NCBI RefSeq assembly: GCF_023349125.1 | Contig: NZ_JAKIKT010000008.1 | Location: 186,001-250,000, forward strand | DNA length: 64,000 nt | Direction of reading: 5' to 3' | DNA from: Shewanella corallii | GTDB lineage: Bacteria > Pseudomonadota > Gammaproteobacteria > Enterobacterales > Shewanellaceae | Shown: positions 43,152-52,841 of the stretch, piece by piece | How the letters are laid out: each line of letters begins with the position of its first letter | Position numbering within the stretch: position 1 is the stretch's first letter | Notes under the pieces: model-generated | Told to the model about the DNA's origin: nothing | What the model saw: only the letters and a program-made list of their open reading frames with translations | Database searches by the model: none | Made by a program: the position numbers and the translations under genes

Positions 43152-44549
43152 ATGTCTATGCCAACCAGTGGGGAGACGGCTCCTCAGCCGCCACAGGACA
43201 ACGGAATGCAAAAGCGCAACATGATTATTCTGGTTGCAGATATACTGCTGCTGTTCGCACTGCAATATCTGCTGCCGTTCGAGCCTGGGGTCAATATCGG
43301 CCTGTCGATTCTGGTGTTCGCTGCAATCCTCTGGCTGACAGAGGCGATTCATATCAGTGTTACCGCAATTCTGGTGCCCATTCTGGCAGTTCTCTTTGGG
43401 GTGTTTGAAACCAAAGCGGCCATGAGTAACTTCGCCAACCCCATCATTTACCTCTTCTTTGGTGGTTTTGTGTTGGCCGCAGCCCTTAACGCCCAGGGCA
43501 TTGATAAACTGATCGCTCAAAAAGTGCTGCAGGCGTCAAAAGGAAAGCTATCCACCGCATGTATTTTGATGTTTGGTGTAACCGCAGGTTTATCCATGTG
43601 GATCAGTAACACCGCGACTACCGCTATGATGCTGCCGCTGGCATTGGGGATCCTGAGACAACTGGATGCCAACACCCATCACAAGACTTATCTGTTTATG
43701 CTGTTGGGTATCGCCTATTCAGCCAACATTGGCGGTATTGGTACTCTGGTGGGCAGTCCACCAAACGCTATTGCAGCGGCGCAGGCCGGGCTGAGCTTCG
43801 CAGACTGGCTCTCTTTCGGTTTGACCACAGTGGCCATTTTGCTGCCAGCCATGTTGATTGCCCTGTATTTCTACTTCAAACCAGACCTTTCAGTTGTGTG
43901 CGAAGTCACTGAGGAGAAAGCCAAGCTGACCTTGAGTGGCAAACTGACTCTGGCCATCTTTATTTCAACCGTACTGTGCTGGATATTCTCCAAACCTCTG
44001 TCCAAAGCATTGGGCGGCATTCCTCAGTTTGACACCATAGTGGCCTTAAGTGCCGTAGTATTGCTGGCGGGCCTGGGCCTGGTGGAATGGAAAAAGATTG
44101 AGAAGACCACTGACTGGGGCGTGCTTATTCTCTTCGGCGGCGGCCTGACCCTGAGCGCCATACTCAAGGCAACTGGCACCTCAGTATTCCTGGCGCATAT
44201 GGTGACGGACATCTTTGGTAACACCCATATGGCACTGTTTGTGTTTGTGGTTATCTTCTTTGTCGTAATGCTGACTGAATTTGCCAGCAACACCGCCAGT
44301 GCCGCCCTGCTGGTTCCCGTGTTTGCCGCAATCGCTGAAGCTCTTGGGTTGTCTCCTGTCATGCTGTCAGTCCTGATTGGTATTGCTGCTTCCTGCGCCT
44401 TTATGCTGCCGGTAGCCACACCTCCCAATGCTATTGTTTATGGCTCTGGCTTTATCAAGCAATCAGAGATGATGCGAGCAGGCCTGGTCATCAATATCAT
44501 CAGTATGCTGGTCCTGTATGCGATTGCTCATCTGTTCTGGGGCATCTAA
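43152..44549 (+). CDS. DASS/SLC13 family sodium-coupled anion symporter
   Basis: A 465-residue inner-membrane transporter with about 11-12 helices. Both conserved Ser-Asn-Thr hairpin motifs of the SLC13/VcINDY fold are present (WISNTATTAMML and FASNTASAALLVP), with the VATPPNAIVYGSG loop nearby. These symporters take up succinate, malate, fumarate, citrate or sulfate with Na+. Length equals VcINDY within a few residues. A dicarboxylate substrate is likely but not proved. SD AAGGGAAG precedes the ATG. Confidence 0.9.
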   Translation: MSMPTSGETAPQPPQDNGMQKRNMIILVADILLLFALQYLLPFEPGVNIGLSILVFAAILWLTEAIHISVTAILVPILAVLFGVFETKAAMSNFANPIIYLFFGGFVLAAALNAQGIDKLIAQKVLQASKGKLSTACILMFGVTAGLSMWISNTATTAMMLPLALGILRQLDANTHHKTYLFMLLGIAYSANIGGIGTLVGSPPNAIAAAQAGLSFADWLSFGLTTVAILLPAMLIALYFYFKPDLSVVCEVTEEKAKLTLSGKLTLAIFISTVLCWIFSKPLSKALGGIPQFDTIVALSAVVLLAGLGLVEWKKIEKTTDWGVLILFGGGLTLSAILKATGTSVFLAHMVTDIFGNTHMALFVFVVIFFVVMLTEFASNTASAALLVPVFAAIAEALGLSPVMLSVLIGIAASCAFMLPVATPPNAIVYGSGFIKQSEMMRAGLVINIISMLVLYAIAHLFWGI

Positions 44550-44576
44550 TCGGACATTGCAGCACCAATAAACAAC

Positions 44577-44601
44577 AAAGCCCCGCAACGCGGGGCTTTT
44601 T
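44577..44601. terminator. Bidirectional terminator between symporter and methionine gamma-lyase
   Basis: GCCCCGC-AAC-GCGGGGC (44580-44596) with A3 before and T5 after; genes converge here. Confidence 0.85.
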
Positions 44602-44621
44602 AATCGGCTGCTGGGGCCAAA

Positions 44622-45806
44622 TTATAATCTGGACAGCGCCTGATTCAGATCTTCCAGTAAGTCTTCTACCGACTCCAGCCCTACAGATATCCGCAACAAG
44701 CTGTCGCCAATACCGGCTTCCGCTCTGGCTTCCGGGGTGTAGGGAGAATGGGTCATGGAAGCCGGATGCTGGATAAGAGATTCAGCATCCCCCAGGCTTA
44801 CCGCAATAGTGAACAGATCAAGTGTGTTCACAAACTCAATCGTCTGCTGATAATCCACATCCAGTTCAAAAGCAATAACACCGCCGCCACGCCGCATCTG
44901 TTTCCCCATCAAGGGATAGCCCGGGTGCTGAGGCAAGCCCGGATAATACACCTGACTGACCTTATGATGACCCGCTAGCATACGAGCGACCTTCTCGGCA
45001 TTGTCACAGTGTCTTTGCACCCTGACATCCAGCGTCTTTAACCCTCTGAGTATCAACCAGGCATCATTGGGTGACATCACAGCCCCCAGATCTTTGATTA
45101 CCTCAAACTTCACCTTTTCAATATCTTCAGCTTTGCCACATACAATACCGGCTACGACGTCACCGTGACCATTGAGATACTTGGTCGCACTGTGAATCAC
45201 CATATCTATGCCAAAGGTCAGCGGCTGTTGCAGCAAAGGGGTCATAAAGGTGTTATCGACGATACTGAAAAGATCGTGTCTTTTGGCAACACCAGCGATG
45301 GCAGAAAGATCATAGACAGCCAGATGGGGATTTACCGGGGTCTCACAAAAAATCACTTTTGTCTGTTGATTGACTGCCGCTTCCACCGCATGGATATCAT
45401 CGAAATCCACCAGGGTCACTTCGATGCCAAAGCGGGTGAACATCTCGGTCAATAAAGAAAAGGTGCAGCCATAGACCGCATTGGAAGCCACCAGATGGTC
45501 GCCTCTGGACAGACGTGAAAGCAGTGCTGACGCCACAGCGCCCATACCTGAGCCTGTTGCTGCAGCTGCTTCTGCCCCCTCGAGCATAGCCATTCTGCGC
45601 TCAAGTTCTGCTACGGTTGGGTTTCCCAATCGGGTGTAAATAAACCCCGGTTCTTCTCCGGCAAATCTGGCACCGCCCTGTTGAGCGTTTTCAAATGCAA
45701 ATGTTGCCGATTGATGCAGTGGCGACACCAAAGCGCCACTGGCATCCCTTTCGTGGCCACCATGAATACTCAGGGTCGGTAGTTGCCACTTGCTTGATTC
45801 CTTCAT
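44622..45806 (-). CDS. mdeA: Methionine gamma-lyase
   Basis: The start is ATG 45806 with GGGGAG before it, giving 394 residues (P. putida MdeA has 398). It is a PLP enzyme of the Cys/Met metabolism family. The phosphate/ring site SGMGAV and the VYGCTF segment carry the Cys characteristic of methionine gamma-lyase (Cys116 of P. putida); Asp in FSIVDNTFMTP and the PLP lysine in SATKYLNGHGDVVAG are present. It splits methionine to methanethiol, 2-oxobutyrate and ammonia. Cystathionine gamma-synthase/lyase is the alternative, made less likely by that Cys. Confidence 0.9.
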   Translation of the reverse strand: MKESSKWQLPTLSIHGGHERDASGALVSPLHQSATFAFENAQQGGARFAGEEPGFIYTRLGNPTVAELERRMAMLEGAEAAAATGSGMGAVASALLSRLSRGDHLVASNAVYGCTFSLLTEMFTRFGIEVTLVDFDDIHAVEAAVNQQTKVIFCETPVNPHLAVYDLSAIAGVAKRHDLFSIVDNTFMTPLLQQPLTFGIDMVIHSATKYLNGHGDVVAGIVCGKAEDIEKVKFEVIKDLGAVMSPNDAWLILRGLKTLDVRVQRHCDNAEKVARMLAGHHKVSQVYYPGLPQHPGYPLMGKQMRRGGGVIAFELDVDYQQTIEFVNTLDLFTIAVSLGDAESLIQHPASMTHSPYTPEARAEAGIGDSLLRISVGLESVEDLLEDLNQALSRL

Positions 45807-45928
45807 GCTTACTCCCCGGTGCGCCAATGTTTTATTTGAGGTCTTTGTTCGGCACCTGCCATAAACATACTCAGGTTAAAAAGACGGCGACACTGAGGAG
45901 GGCAAATCTCACCCACATGAATTGTAAA

Positions 45929-47020
45929 TCATTTGTTACGACCGGCACTTTCTTTAGGCTTTTCACTGTTCAGAACACTTGCAGAAAAGCTCTTTAGTTC
46001 GCTCAGCAATTCTCTGTGCATCTGCCCCAATCTGGGACGACTGGCTTCATTGAAGGTGAGAGGACGACATAAAGCCATGGCCTGATACCCAAGGCGTGCC
46101 GTCAGCAATCCGCCCCCCAACCCCTGGGCCAAACGTGCGGACAGTTTACCCGTCACTTCCATAGACAGCAGTTGGCTGCCCAAATCCAACGCCACCTCAG
46201 TGGCACCGGCATAGAGGATATTGCTGATAATGCCCTTAACCAGTTTGACTCTGCTCCAATAGCCCAGCTCAATACCATAGCAAGCGGCCACTTCCCGGAT
46301 CATTTTCTGATTTCGCCACATGATAAGAGCCATATCCAGCACCGCGAGCGGACTGGCTGCCAGCAGAAGTGCAGACTCACCAGCATATTTACGTACTACC
46401 GCCCTCGCCCGTTTATCCACAGGTGACAGCACCAGCTCATCAAACAGCAGCAACTGCTCGGCGTCATTCTGATCTTCCCGTCTGGACTGATAAAATCGTT
46501 CAAGTTCGGTTGAAGCAGGTAAGTGGGCACACACCTGCTCGATAAACCTTTCAGTTTCTCCCTGCTGCATTGATTGAGACAATCGCTCTGCCGCCAGCCG
46601 GTTTTGCTCACTCAGTTTCAAACGGCGAAGCAGTCTGTACTCCCGCCACAATCCTCTGCCCAACCAAGCTGTTGCGATACCACCAACACCTGCATAGAGG
46701 GAGAACAGCCAGGGAGAATTATTCCAGGCTGCTTCAAGTGTCAAAACCATTTCAACACCCAACAACAGACCCAATGAGGCCAGCAGTAACTTACCCAATC
46801 CGGAAATCCGGGGACGTCCTGGTATAGGCTCTGCGGAAAGTCTTTGAGCGGACTCCTCCGTCAGTTGCTCCGTAGCCTCTTCCGGCTCAAGCAGCTCCGC
46901 CCGATACTCACGCGCAGGCAATAAGGTATCCTTTTCAGGTGAGTTGATCTCAGTGGCTGAACTGTCGAACACTTGTCTGGGTTTGAATGACGACGGAGAG
47001 TTCTGTTTATCTTCACTCAT
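45929..47020 (-). CDS. ycjF: YcjF/TIGR01620 family inner-membrane protein
   Basis: A 363-residue protein with an acidic, disordered N-terminus (about 1-85), two membrane helices (LGKLLLASLGLLLGVEMVLTLE and WLFSLYAGVGGIATAWLG) and a helical cytoplasmic domain (LLAASPLAVLDMALIMWRNQKMIREVAACYG). The pair YcjX-YcjF is co-transcribed with or next to the psp genes in E. coli and belongs to the PspF regulon there. The start overlaps the ycjX stop by four bases. The function is unknown. Confidence 0.9.
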   Translation of the reverse strand: MSEDKQNSPSSFKPRQVFDSSATEINSPEKDTLLPAREYRAELLEPEEATEQLTEESAQRLSAEPIPGRPRISGLGKLLLASLGLLLGVEMVLTLEAAWNNSPWLFSLYAGVGGIATAWLGRGLWREYRLLRRLKLSEQNRLAAERLSQSMQQGETERFIEQVCAHLPASTELERFYQSRREDQNDAEQLLLFDELVLSPVDKRARAVVRKYAGESALLLAASPLAVLDMALIMWRNQKMIREVAACYGIELGYWSRVKLVKGIISNILYAGATEVALDLGSQLLSMEVTGKLSARLAQGLGGGLLTARLGYQAMALCRPLTFNEASRPRLGQMHRELLSELKSFSASVLNSEKPKESAGRNK

Positions 47021-48438
47021 CGCATTTTATCTCCGAGCATATACTCAAGCAGGTGATCCAGCCTGAGGTGTTGCATTCCGGACTCTGGCTTATTTGCAGG
47101 TCGGAAAGCGGTAAATTCAAATCCTCTGCTCTCCCAGTAGTCTGGTTTGGGCAGATAGCGTGGCACCTCCCCCGGGAACAGGGTCAACAAGTCTCCGCTT
47201 TCCAGGGCATGTCCCTGAATAACCTGTCGCATTTCTCCCTGCTCTGACACGCTACCAGACGTAGTCGCCCTGATAGCGCTTATCGCCATGGTTTCCACCT
47301 GACAACCATCAAAATGGGCAGCATGGCGGCTTTGTTTAAGTACATCACCCAGCAAATGTAAAAGATTGGACTGCTGATCCATGGTCACATGGTCCGCCTT
47401 ACTGGCGGCAATCAGCAACTTGTCAATACGCGGGGCAAACAAACGACGCAGCAGATTGGATTTCCCAAACTGAAAGCTGTCCAGCACTGAACTCAGGGCT
47501 GCTGTCATATCATCAAATTGAGCCCGACCACGATTCAACGCCGTAAGACAGTCCACCAGCACCAACTGTCGATCAAAATGAGCAAAGTGATGACGGTAGA
47601 AAGGTTTAACTACCTTACTGACATACTCCTGATACCTTAGTTTCAACACCTGATACGCGCTGGATTTGGCTGATTGCTCCAGCCTTTCAAATTGGCTGAC
47701 GTCGCTGCTCAAAATGGGGAAAAATGTCAGCAATGGCGTACCTTCAAGATCTCCCGGTAACAACATGCGCCCCGGCTGCGCCTGATAAAAGCCCTGGTTC
47801 ATCACAAGATCCAACAGCAGTGCCCGATACAGTTCGGCGACCTCTCTGAGTTGCTGCTCATTGGCTTCAGCTTCCAGGTCGATAGACTTCAACGCCTTAA
47901 GAAACGCCGGGTATTCAGGAGACGACGCCAACACTCCCGCCCTCAGGCTTTGCTGACGGCACCAGGTTCCGAAGTCCAGTTTCAACATGGGCAGATCAAG
48001 TAACCACTCACCCGGGTAGTCAATAATATCCAGGTACAGGGTCGCCGAGTCGGTCATTTTGCCCAGTAATCCCTGTACAGGCCGGTAGCGTATCGCCAAC
48101 CTCAGTTCACTGATATTACGGGTCGAAGCTGGCCACAGGGGTGGCGTAGCTTCCAGTGAGTTCAATGCCCCCTGCAAATCAAAGCTGGCAATATCCAGAT
48201 CCGGCTGCATCTCACGACGAACTCCCACCAATCTGTCACTGCGACAAACCTGCCACAGAGGTAAGTGTTTACCTACCTGCTCAGAGGTGAGCTGATGAAC
48301 CAAACCTGTGATAAATGCTGTTTTCCCGGCACCGGACAAACCTGTGACAGCCAATCTCAGATGCCTGTCTGCGCCCCGTTTCACCAGTTGTTTGGATTGT
48401 CTTGATAAAGACTCGAATGCATTGCGGATTTTCGCCAT
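47017..48438 (-). CDS. ycjX: YcjX family P-loop protein
   Basis: A 473-residue GTPase-like protein with Walker A GLSGAGKTAFI (about residues 33-43), DxPGEW (IDIIDYPGEWLLDLP, the DxxG-type switch) and the guanine-type ASKAD. It is conserved beside psp genes and YcjF and is thought to act in envelope stress; the activity is not established. It ends the block ycjX-ycjF, 87 bases downstream of pspC and separated from it by a terminator. Confidence 0.92.
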   Translation of the reverse strand: MAKIRNAFESLSRQSKQLVKRGADRHLRLAVTGLSGAGKTAFITGLVHQLTSEQVGKHLPLWQVCRSDRLVGVRREMQPDLDIASFDLQGALNSLEATPPLWPASTRNISELRLAIRYRPVQGLLGKMTDSATLYLDIIDYPGEWLLDLPMLKLDFGTWCRQQSLRAGVLASSPEYPAFLKALKSIDLEAEANEQQLREVAELYRALLLDLVMNQGFYQAQPGRMLLPGDLEGTPLLTFFPILSSDVSQFERLEQSAKSSAYQVLKLRYQEYVSKVVKPFYRHHFAHFDRQLVLVDCLTALNRGRAQFDDMTAALSSVLDSFQFGKSNLLRRLFAPRIDKLLIAASKADHVTMDQQSNLLHLLGDVLKQSRHAAHFDGCQVETMAISAIRATTSGSVSEQGEMRQVIQGHALESGDLLTLFPGEVPRYLPKPDYWESRGFEFTAFRPANKPESGMQHLRLDHLLEYMLGDKMR

Positions 48439-48482
48439 TGAGTTAACTTCGAAGAGTGATTGAACTTGATTAAAGGTAATAG

Positions 48483-48518
48483 AAAAAAACAGGGCGGTGA
48501 ATCCCGCCCTGTTTGATT
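48483..48518 (-). terminator. Terminator of the pspABC operon
   Basis: AAACAGGGCGG pairs with CCGCCCTGTTT around a 6-base loop; the minus strand continues with T7. Confidence 0.85.
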
Positions 48519-48525
48519 TTTCATA

Positions 48526-48921
48526 TTAAAGATTGTTGATTTGTCTTTTCAAATCATATTGATCTGAAGTGACATGGTGTTCCATCTTACGCAATCTTTG
48601 TTCCAGCGAATTAAACTGGGCACTAAGGTCTCTGAGAGCCTGTTTGGCGGGTTCACCTGCCTGCCAAACTTTCTTCTTGATTCCGATATCGCCAAAGTCT
48701 GATCCCGATTGAGGACTTTGGGGTTTGATATCTAGGATCATCCAAAGCGCGATATAGATAATCAGTATGACTCCAGAACCGCCCAGCAGAAAGATTGATA
48801 CCGCTACCACCCGAACCAACCAGGTTTCCAGATTAAAGTACTCTGCAATCCCTGCGCATACACCTGCAACTTTGCCTGCTTTCGGGTCCCGGTAAAGAGT
48901 TCTCGATTCACGATTGGTCAT
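48526..48921 (-). CDS. pspC: Phage shock protein C
   Basis: A 131-residue protein. The N-terminal PspC domain (LYRDPKAGKVAGVCAGIAEYFNLETWLVRVV) is followed by a membrane helix (SIFLLGGSGVILIIYIALWMIL) and a coiled coil (SLEQRLRKMEHHVTSDQYDLKRQINNL) to contact PspB. It overlaps pspB by 14 bases. PspB and PspC sense inner-membrane damage and pull PspA off PspF. Confidence 0.95.
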   Translation of the reverse strand: MTNRESRTLYRDPKAGKVAGVCAGIAEYFNLETWLVRVVAVSIFLLGGSGVILIIYIALWMILDIKPQSPQSGSDFGDIGIKKKVWQAGEPAKQALRDLSAQFNSLEQRLRKMEHHVTSDQYDLKRQINNL

Positions 48922-49147
48922 GACGTGTCCTCCATTCCGGGCTTTCGGAGTCCAGGATGGACTCCAGGGTTTCTATGCGTTGATTCATCTTTTCTGCCTG
49001 ATGAACCAGGTTATTCAGCTGTTCAAATTCTTCCTCAGTGAGTCCCTGGCTCACCTGTCGCTTGCTGCGATAATGAAGAACCAACCAGATAGGGGCCACG
49101 ATTATCATGAACAGAATAATCGGGGCTATCAGCAGATCCATATCCAT
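48908..49147 (-). CDS. pspB: Phage shock protein B
   Basis: A 79-residue protein with one N-terminal membrane helix (LLIAPIILFMIIVAPIWLVLHYRSKRQ) and a coiled coil (EEEFEQLNNLVHQAEKMNQRIETLESIL). The length and composition match E. coli PspB (74). It acts with PspC in the stress sensor. Confidence 0.95.
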   Translation of the reverse strand: MDMDLLIAPIILFMIIVAPIWLVLHYRSKRQVSQGLTEEEFEQLNNLVHQAEKMNQRIETLESILDSESPEWRTRHDQS

Positions 49148-49170
49148 AACTCACCTCCGAAAATTCTTGA

Positions 49171-49860
49171 TTACTTGGCTGATTTTTTCTTTTTGGCGTC
49201 AACTTTTGCCTTCAGGGCTGCCAATTCGTCATTGATCGAATCCTCAGCTTCCAGGGCGGCAAACTCGTCTGCCAGGTTACCTTTGGCGCCTTTTTTCCCC
49301 AGCTCGTAAGACTCTACCTGAGCTTCCAGGCCTTCAACGCGACGCTCATACTGTTCAAACTTGAGCATGGCATCATCAATTTTGGTTGAATCGAGACGCT
49401 TTTTCACCTCAAGACGTGAAGACGCTGTCTGCTTACGCATAATGATGGTCTTCTGTCTGGCTTTGGCGTCAGCCAGCTTTTCCTGAAGCAGAGTGACCTC
49501 TTCTTTCAGTCGTGTAATTTGCTCTTCCACCACTTCCAGCTCTTTTTTAAGCGTATCGACGGTTTGAGCTGCATTTTGTTTTTCAACCAGTGCTGCTTTA
49601 GCCAGGTCTTCGCGGTCTTTGGTCAGCGCCAGTTCCGCTTTATCCTGCCAATCCTGTACCTGGCCTTCCATGCGTTCGATACGACGCAGCAAGTCTTTCT
49701 TTTCTGCCAGCACCTTAGCTGAGGTTGAACGCACTTCTACCAGAGTGTCTTCCATTTCCTGAATAATCAGGCGCACCATTTTCTCAGGATCTTCCGCTTT
49801 ATCCAGCAGAGCGCTGATGTTGGAATTAATGATGTCTGCAAAACGAGAGAAAATACCCAT
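49171..49860 (-). CDS. pspA: Phage shock protein A
   Basis: A 229-residue peripheral membrane coiled-coil protein of the PspA/IM30 family, an ESCRT-III-like membrane stabiliser and inhibitor of PspF. The N-terminal amphipathic helix (MGIFSRFADIINSNISALLDKAEDPEKM) and long coiled coils (about residues 25-190) are typical; E. coli PspA has 222 residues. A sigma54 promoter lies upstream and the pspF activator is divergent. Confidence 0.96.
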   Translation of the reverse strand: MGIFSRFADIINSNISALLDKAEDPEKMVRLIIQEMEDTLVEVRSTSAKVLAEKKDLLRRIERMEGQVQDWQDKAELALTKDREDLAKAALVEKQNAAQTVDTLKKELEVVEEQITRLKEEVTLLQEKLADAKARQKTIIMRKQTASSRLEVKKRLDSTKIDDAMLKFEQYERRVEGLEAQVESYELGKKGAKGNLADEFAALEAEDSINDELAALKAKVDAKKKKSAK

Positions 49861-49899
49861 AATTCTGTCCTCAATTGTTGTTACTCACGACCAAGATAA

Positions 49900-49915
49900 T
49901 ACACAGACCGTGCCA
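49900..49915 (-). promoter_or_regulatory. Sigma54 promoter of pspABC
   Basis: Minus strand TGGCACGGTCTGTGTA: a perfect -24 TGGCACG, with GT rather than GC at the -12 position, spaced ten bases from the GG. As I recall the E. coli pspA promoter also has TTGT at -12. The start point would be about 28 bases before the pspA ATG. Confidence 0.75.
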
Positions 49916-50035
49916 ACTTTTAATTTTCAATCAAATTCATAGGCTTAACACTTTTTTCACACAAACCTTTATTTTGCTGCTCAGTCACCCTATTATGATT
50001 TTCACCAATTATTAGCGTCTTAGACCAAGCCCAAA

Positions 50036-51106
50036 GTGCCCAATAAATTCAAACAAGATAATCTCGTCGGCCAATCCAACGCATTGCTGGAAGTGCTTGA
50101 ACATGTATCACAAATTGCTCCCCTGACCAAACCTGTCTTGATTATTGGCGAGCGGGGTACCGGTAAAGAGCTGATTGCAGAACGCCTACATTACCTTTCC
50201 AGCCGCTGGGATCAGCAGTTTATTAAGCTCAATTGCTCCTCTTTATCGGAAAGCTTGTTGGAAAGTGAATTGTTCGGTCACGAAACTGGCGCCTTTACCG
50301 GAGCCAAGAATCGTCACGAGGGACGGTTCGAGCGAGCAGATGGCGGCAGCCTGTTTCTCGATGAACTCGCAAATACCTCAGGACTGGTGCAGGAAAAACT
50401 GCTGAGGGTGATTGAATATGGTGAGTTTGAGCGTGTGGGTGGCAGTAAAACCATACGCACAGACGTAAGGCTTATCTGTGCTGCCAACGAGGATCTCCCC
50501 TCTTTAGCCGAGGCGGGAGAGTTCAGGGCAGACCTGTTGGATCGACTGGCATTTGATGTGATTACTCTGCCACCACTGCGTAACCGACGTGAAGATATCA
50601 TGGAGCTTGCAGAGTATTTCGCTATCGGCATGGCGAGGCAATTAAAACTCGAATACTTCCAGGGCTTCGGCAAACAGGCCAAAGAGTTGCTGTTGGATTA
50701 TCAGTGGCCGGGCAATATCCGTGAGCTGAAAAACGTCATTGAGCGTTCGGTCTACCGTAATGCAGGCAGTGATGAGCCCATTGAAGAGATTGTTCTGGAC
50801 CCCTTTGACTCACCTTACCGCCCCAAGAAACGGGTTAAAACCCTGGAACGCAGGGTATCAGGAGACAAGCAGTCCAATCAGGAAGAGACTGAAACGGTTG
50901 AAGCTCAAAGCGAACCTCAAACCACTGAGTCAGTGTGTTTCCCCATCGATTTTAAATCTCACTGTGAAAATGCTGAGATCAAATTGCTGAATCAGGCGCT
51001 TGCAGCAGCCCAGTTTAACCAGAAGAAAACCGCCGATATGCTGGGGCTTAGCTATCACCAACTCAGAGGTATTTTGAAAAAGTACAACCTTCTGGAGAAG
51101 GGATAG
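50036..51106 (+). CDS. pspF: PspF, sigma54 activator of the psp operon
   Basis: A 356-residue enhancer-binding protein starting at GTG 50036 (MPNKFKQDNLVGQSNALLEVLEHVSQIAPL). It begins directly with the AAA+ domain and has no regulatory N-domain, as expected for PspF, which is controlled instead by PspA. Walker A is GERGTGKE (about residue 37), GAFTGA follows (about 84), then Walker B GGSLFLDELANT and a WPGNIREL motif; the Fis-type HTH (NQKKTADMLGLSYHQLRGILKKYNL) is at the end. A linker of about 60 residues rich in Glu/Lys (KTLERRVSGDKQSNQEETE) precedes the HTH. It is divergent from pspA. Confidence 0.95.
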   Translation: MPNKFKQDNLVGQSNALLEVLEHVSQIAPLTKPVLIIGERGTGKELIAERLHYLSSRWDQQFIKLNCSSLSESLLESELFGHETGAFTGAKNRHEGRFERADGGSLFLDELANTSGLVQEKLLRVIEYGEFERVGGSKTIRTDVRLICAANEDLPSLAEAGEFRADLLDRLAFDVITLPPLRNRREDIMELAEYFAIGMARQLKLEYFQGFGKQAKELLLDYQWPGNIRELKNVIERSVYRNAGSDEPIEEIVLDPFDSPYRPKKRVKTLERRVSGDKQSNQEETETVEAQSEPQTTESVCFPIDFKSHCENAEIKLLNQALAAAQFNQKKTADMLGLSYHQLRGILKKYNLLEKG

Positions 51107-51150
51107 TTGATATAAATCAGCTTTAGTCTTGTCAGGGAACACTTGCGGCA

Positions 51151-51180
51151 TTGCCCGAGCTGAACCCTGACTGCTAAAAT
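51151..51180 (+). promoter_or_regulatory. Candidate sigma70 promoter of sapABCDF
   Basis: TTGCCC, 18 bases, then TAAAAT, about 32 bases before the sapA ATG. It lies between the inverted arms GTCAGGG (51131-51137) and CCCTGAC (51165-51171). Confidence 0.4.
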
Positions 51181-51212
51181 GGCAACTCAAACCTTTAAAA
51201 ACTGATGAATTA

Positions 51213-52841
51213 ATGAGACTGCCGACCCCCAGGTGGCGTCATGCCATCACAGCGCTTTGCCTGACGGCACTGGCCACCGGATGTACCCCGGAACAGGTTC
51301 CTGCCGGTTTGGTATATTGCTCAGAGGGTAATCCTGAGTCATTTAACCCCCAGCTTTCCACCTCCGGTACCACACTGGACGCCACTTCAAACCAAATCTA
51401 CAGCAGATTGGTAGACTATGCTGCCGACAAGGGTGCTATCGTCCCGGCTTTGGCCACCAACTGGCATATTTCCGAAGATGGACTGGTTTATAACTTCACT
51501 CTCAGGCAGGGAGTTCAGTTTCACAACTCTGAACGCTTCACACCGTCACGTACCTTCAATGCCGACGATGTGATTTTCAGCTTTCAGCGGATTGTAGATG
51601 ACAAGCATCCGTTCCACGCTATATCCAAAACCGGTTATCCATTCTTCGACAGTATTGGTTTTGCTTCGCAAATCACATCCATAGATAAAATCAGCGATTA
51701 TGAGGTGGCTTTTACCCTTCACGATCCTGATGCGTCATTCCTGTCAAACCTCTCCAGTGCGTTTGCAGTGGTGTTGTCTAAAGAGTATGGGGATCAATTG
51801 CTATTGGCAGGACGTCCTGAGTTGATTGACCAGTACCCTATTGGTACAGGCCCTTTCAGCATGACCGAATACGTCAAGAACGATCATATTCGCTATCACC
51901 GTCACCCTGAGTTCTGGGGCAAATCGCCTCAGCTGGAAATGCTGGTGTTTGATATTACCCCTAAAAGTGGCACCCGTCTGGTTAAGTTGATTACCGGCGA
52001 CTGCAGTGTATCCGCCCTGCCCAAAGCCGGAGAGCTTCCTGTCATTGAACTGCATGAGACACTGCAGGTGCAGTCTGATCCGGCGATGAATGTCGCCTAC
52101 TGGTCATTCAACACCCAAAAGCCCCCCTTCGATAATGTAGATGTACGACAGGCTCTGGCTATGGCCATCGACAAGCAAAACATCCTCAGAGCTGTCTATC
52201 GGGATACCGGCGTCGAAGCACGAGGCATACTGCCGCCCTCCTCCTGGGCGTACAATGACAGTCTTAAAGCGCAGGAATATGACCCCAAGCAAGCGATGAA
52301 GTTACTTGAGCAGGCCGGTATCAAAAACCTGGAGTTGGACATCTGGGCAATGCCGGTTGGCCGCAGTTACAATCCAAACTCCCTCAAAACCGCCGAGCTT
52401 ATACAGTCTGATCTGGCCAACATAGGGGTCAAGGTCAATATTGTCAGTTACGGTTGGAGTGTCTTTACCCAGAAGCTGAATCAAAGCGACTATGACACAG
52501 TGCTGATTGGCTGGAACGCCGACAACAGTGACCCGGATAACTTCTTTACGCCTTTGCTCAGTTGTGGCTCCATCGCCAGTGGTACCAACAGATCCCGCTG
52601 GTGCAATACGGAGTTTGAGGAAATTATCAGTCAAGCCAGACAGAACACGTCAAAACTTGAGCGTGCCACCCTGTATCAGGAGGCTGAAGGCATAATGAAA
52701 AGTCAGATGCCTTTGGTGAGCCTGGCCCATGCGCAAAAGCAGACCCTGAAGCGGGACAATGTGATGCAACTTCCTGTATCTCCTTTTGGCGGCATCGCCT
52801 TCGCCGATTTAACCATTAAGATTGCGGAGACCGCCAACTAA
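51213..52841 (+). CDS. sapA: SapA periplasmic solute-binding protein
   Basis: A 542-residue family 5 extracellular solute-binding protein. The N-terminus (ALCLTALATGC) has a lipobox, so it is probably a lipoprotein, which is unlike the soluble enterobacterial SapA. The domain motif GLVYNFTLRQGVQFHNSERFTPSRTFNADDVIFSFQR is typical of peptide-binding SBPs. It is the first gene of sapABCDF, an ABC system linked to antimicrobial peptide handling and, in E. coli, putrescine export. Its stop shares one base with the sapB ATG (TAATG). Confidence 0.93.
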   Translation: MRLPTPRWRHAITALCLTALATGCTPEQVPAGLVYCSEGNPESFNPQLSTSGTTLDATSNQIYSRLVDYAADKGAIVPALATNWHISEDGLVYNFTLRQGVQFHNSERFTPSRTFNADDVIFSFQRIVDDKHPFHAISKTGYPFFDSIGFASQITSIDKISDYEVAFTLHDPDASFLSNLSSAFAVVLSKEYGDQLLLAGRPELIDQYPIGTGPFSMTEYVKNDHIRYHRHPEFWGKSPQLEMLVFDITPKSGTRLVKLITGDCSVSALPKAGELPVIELHETLQVQSDPAMNVAYWSFNTQKPPFDNVDVRQALAMAIDKQNILRAVYRDTGVEARGILPPSSWAYNDSLKAQEYDPKQAMKLLEQAGIKNLELDIWAMPVGRSYNPNSLKTAELIQSDLANIGVKVNIVSYGWSVFTQKLNQSDYDTVLIGWNADNSDPDNFFTPLLSCGSIASGTNRSRWCNTEFEEIISQARQNTSKLERATLYQEAEGIMKSQMPLVSLAHAQKQTLKRDNVMQLPVSPFGGIAFADLTIKIAETAN

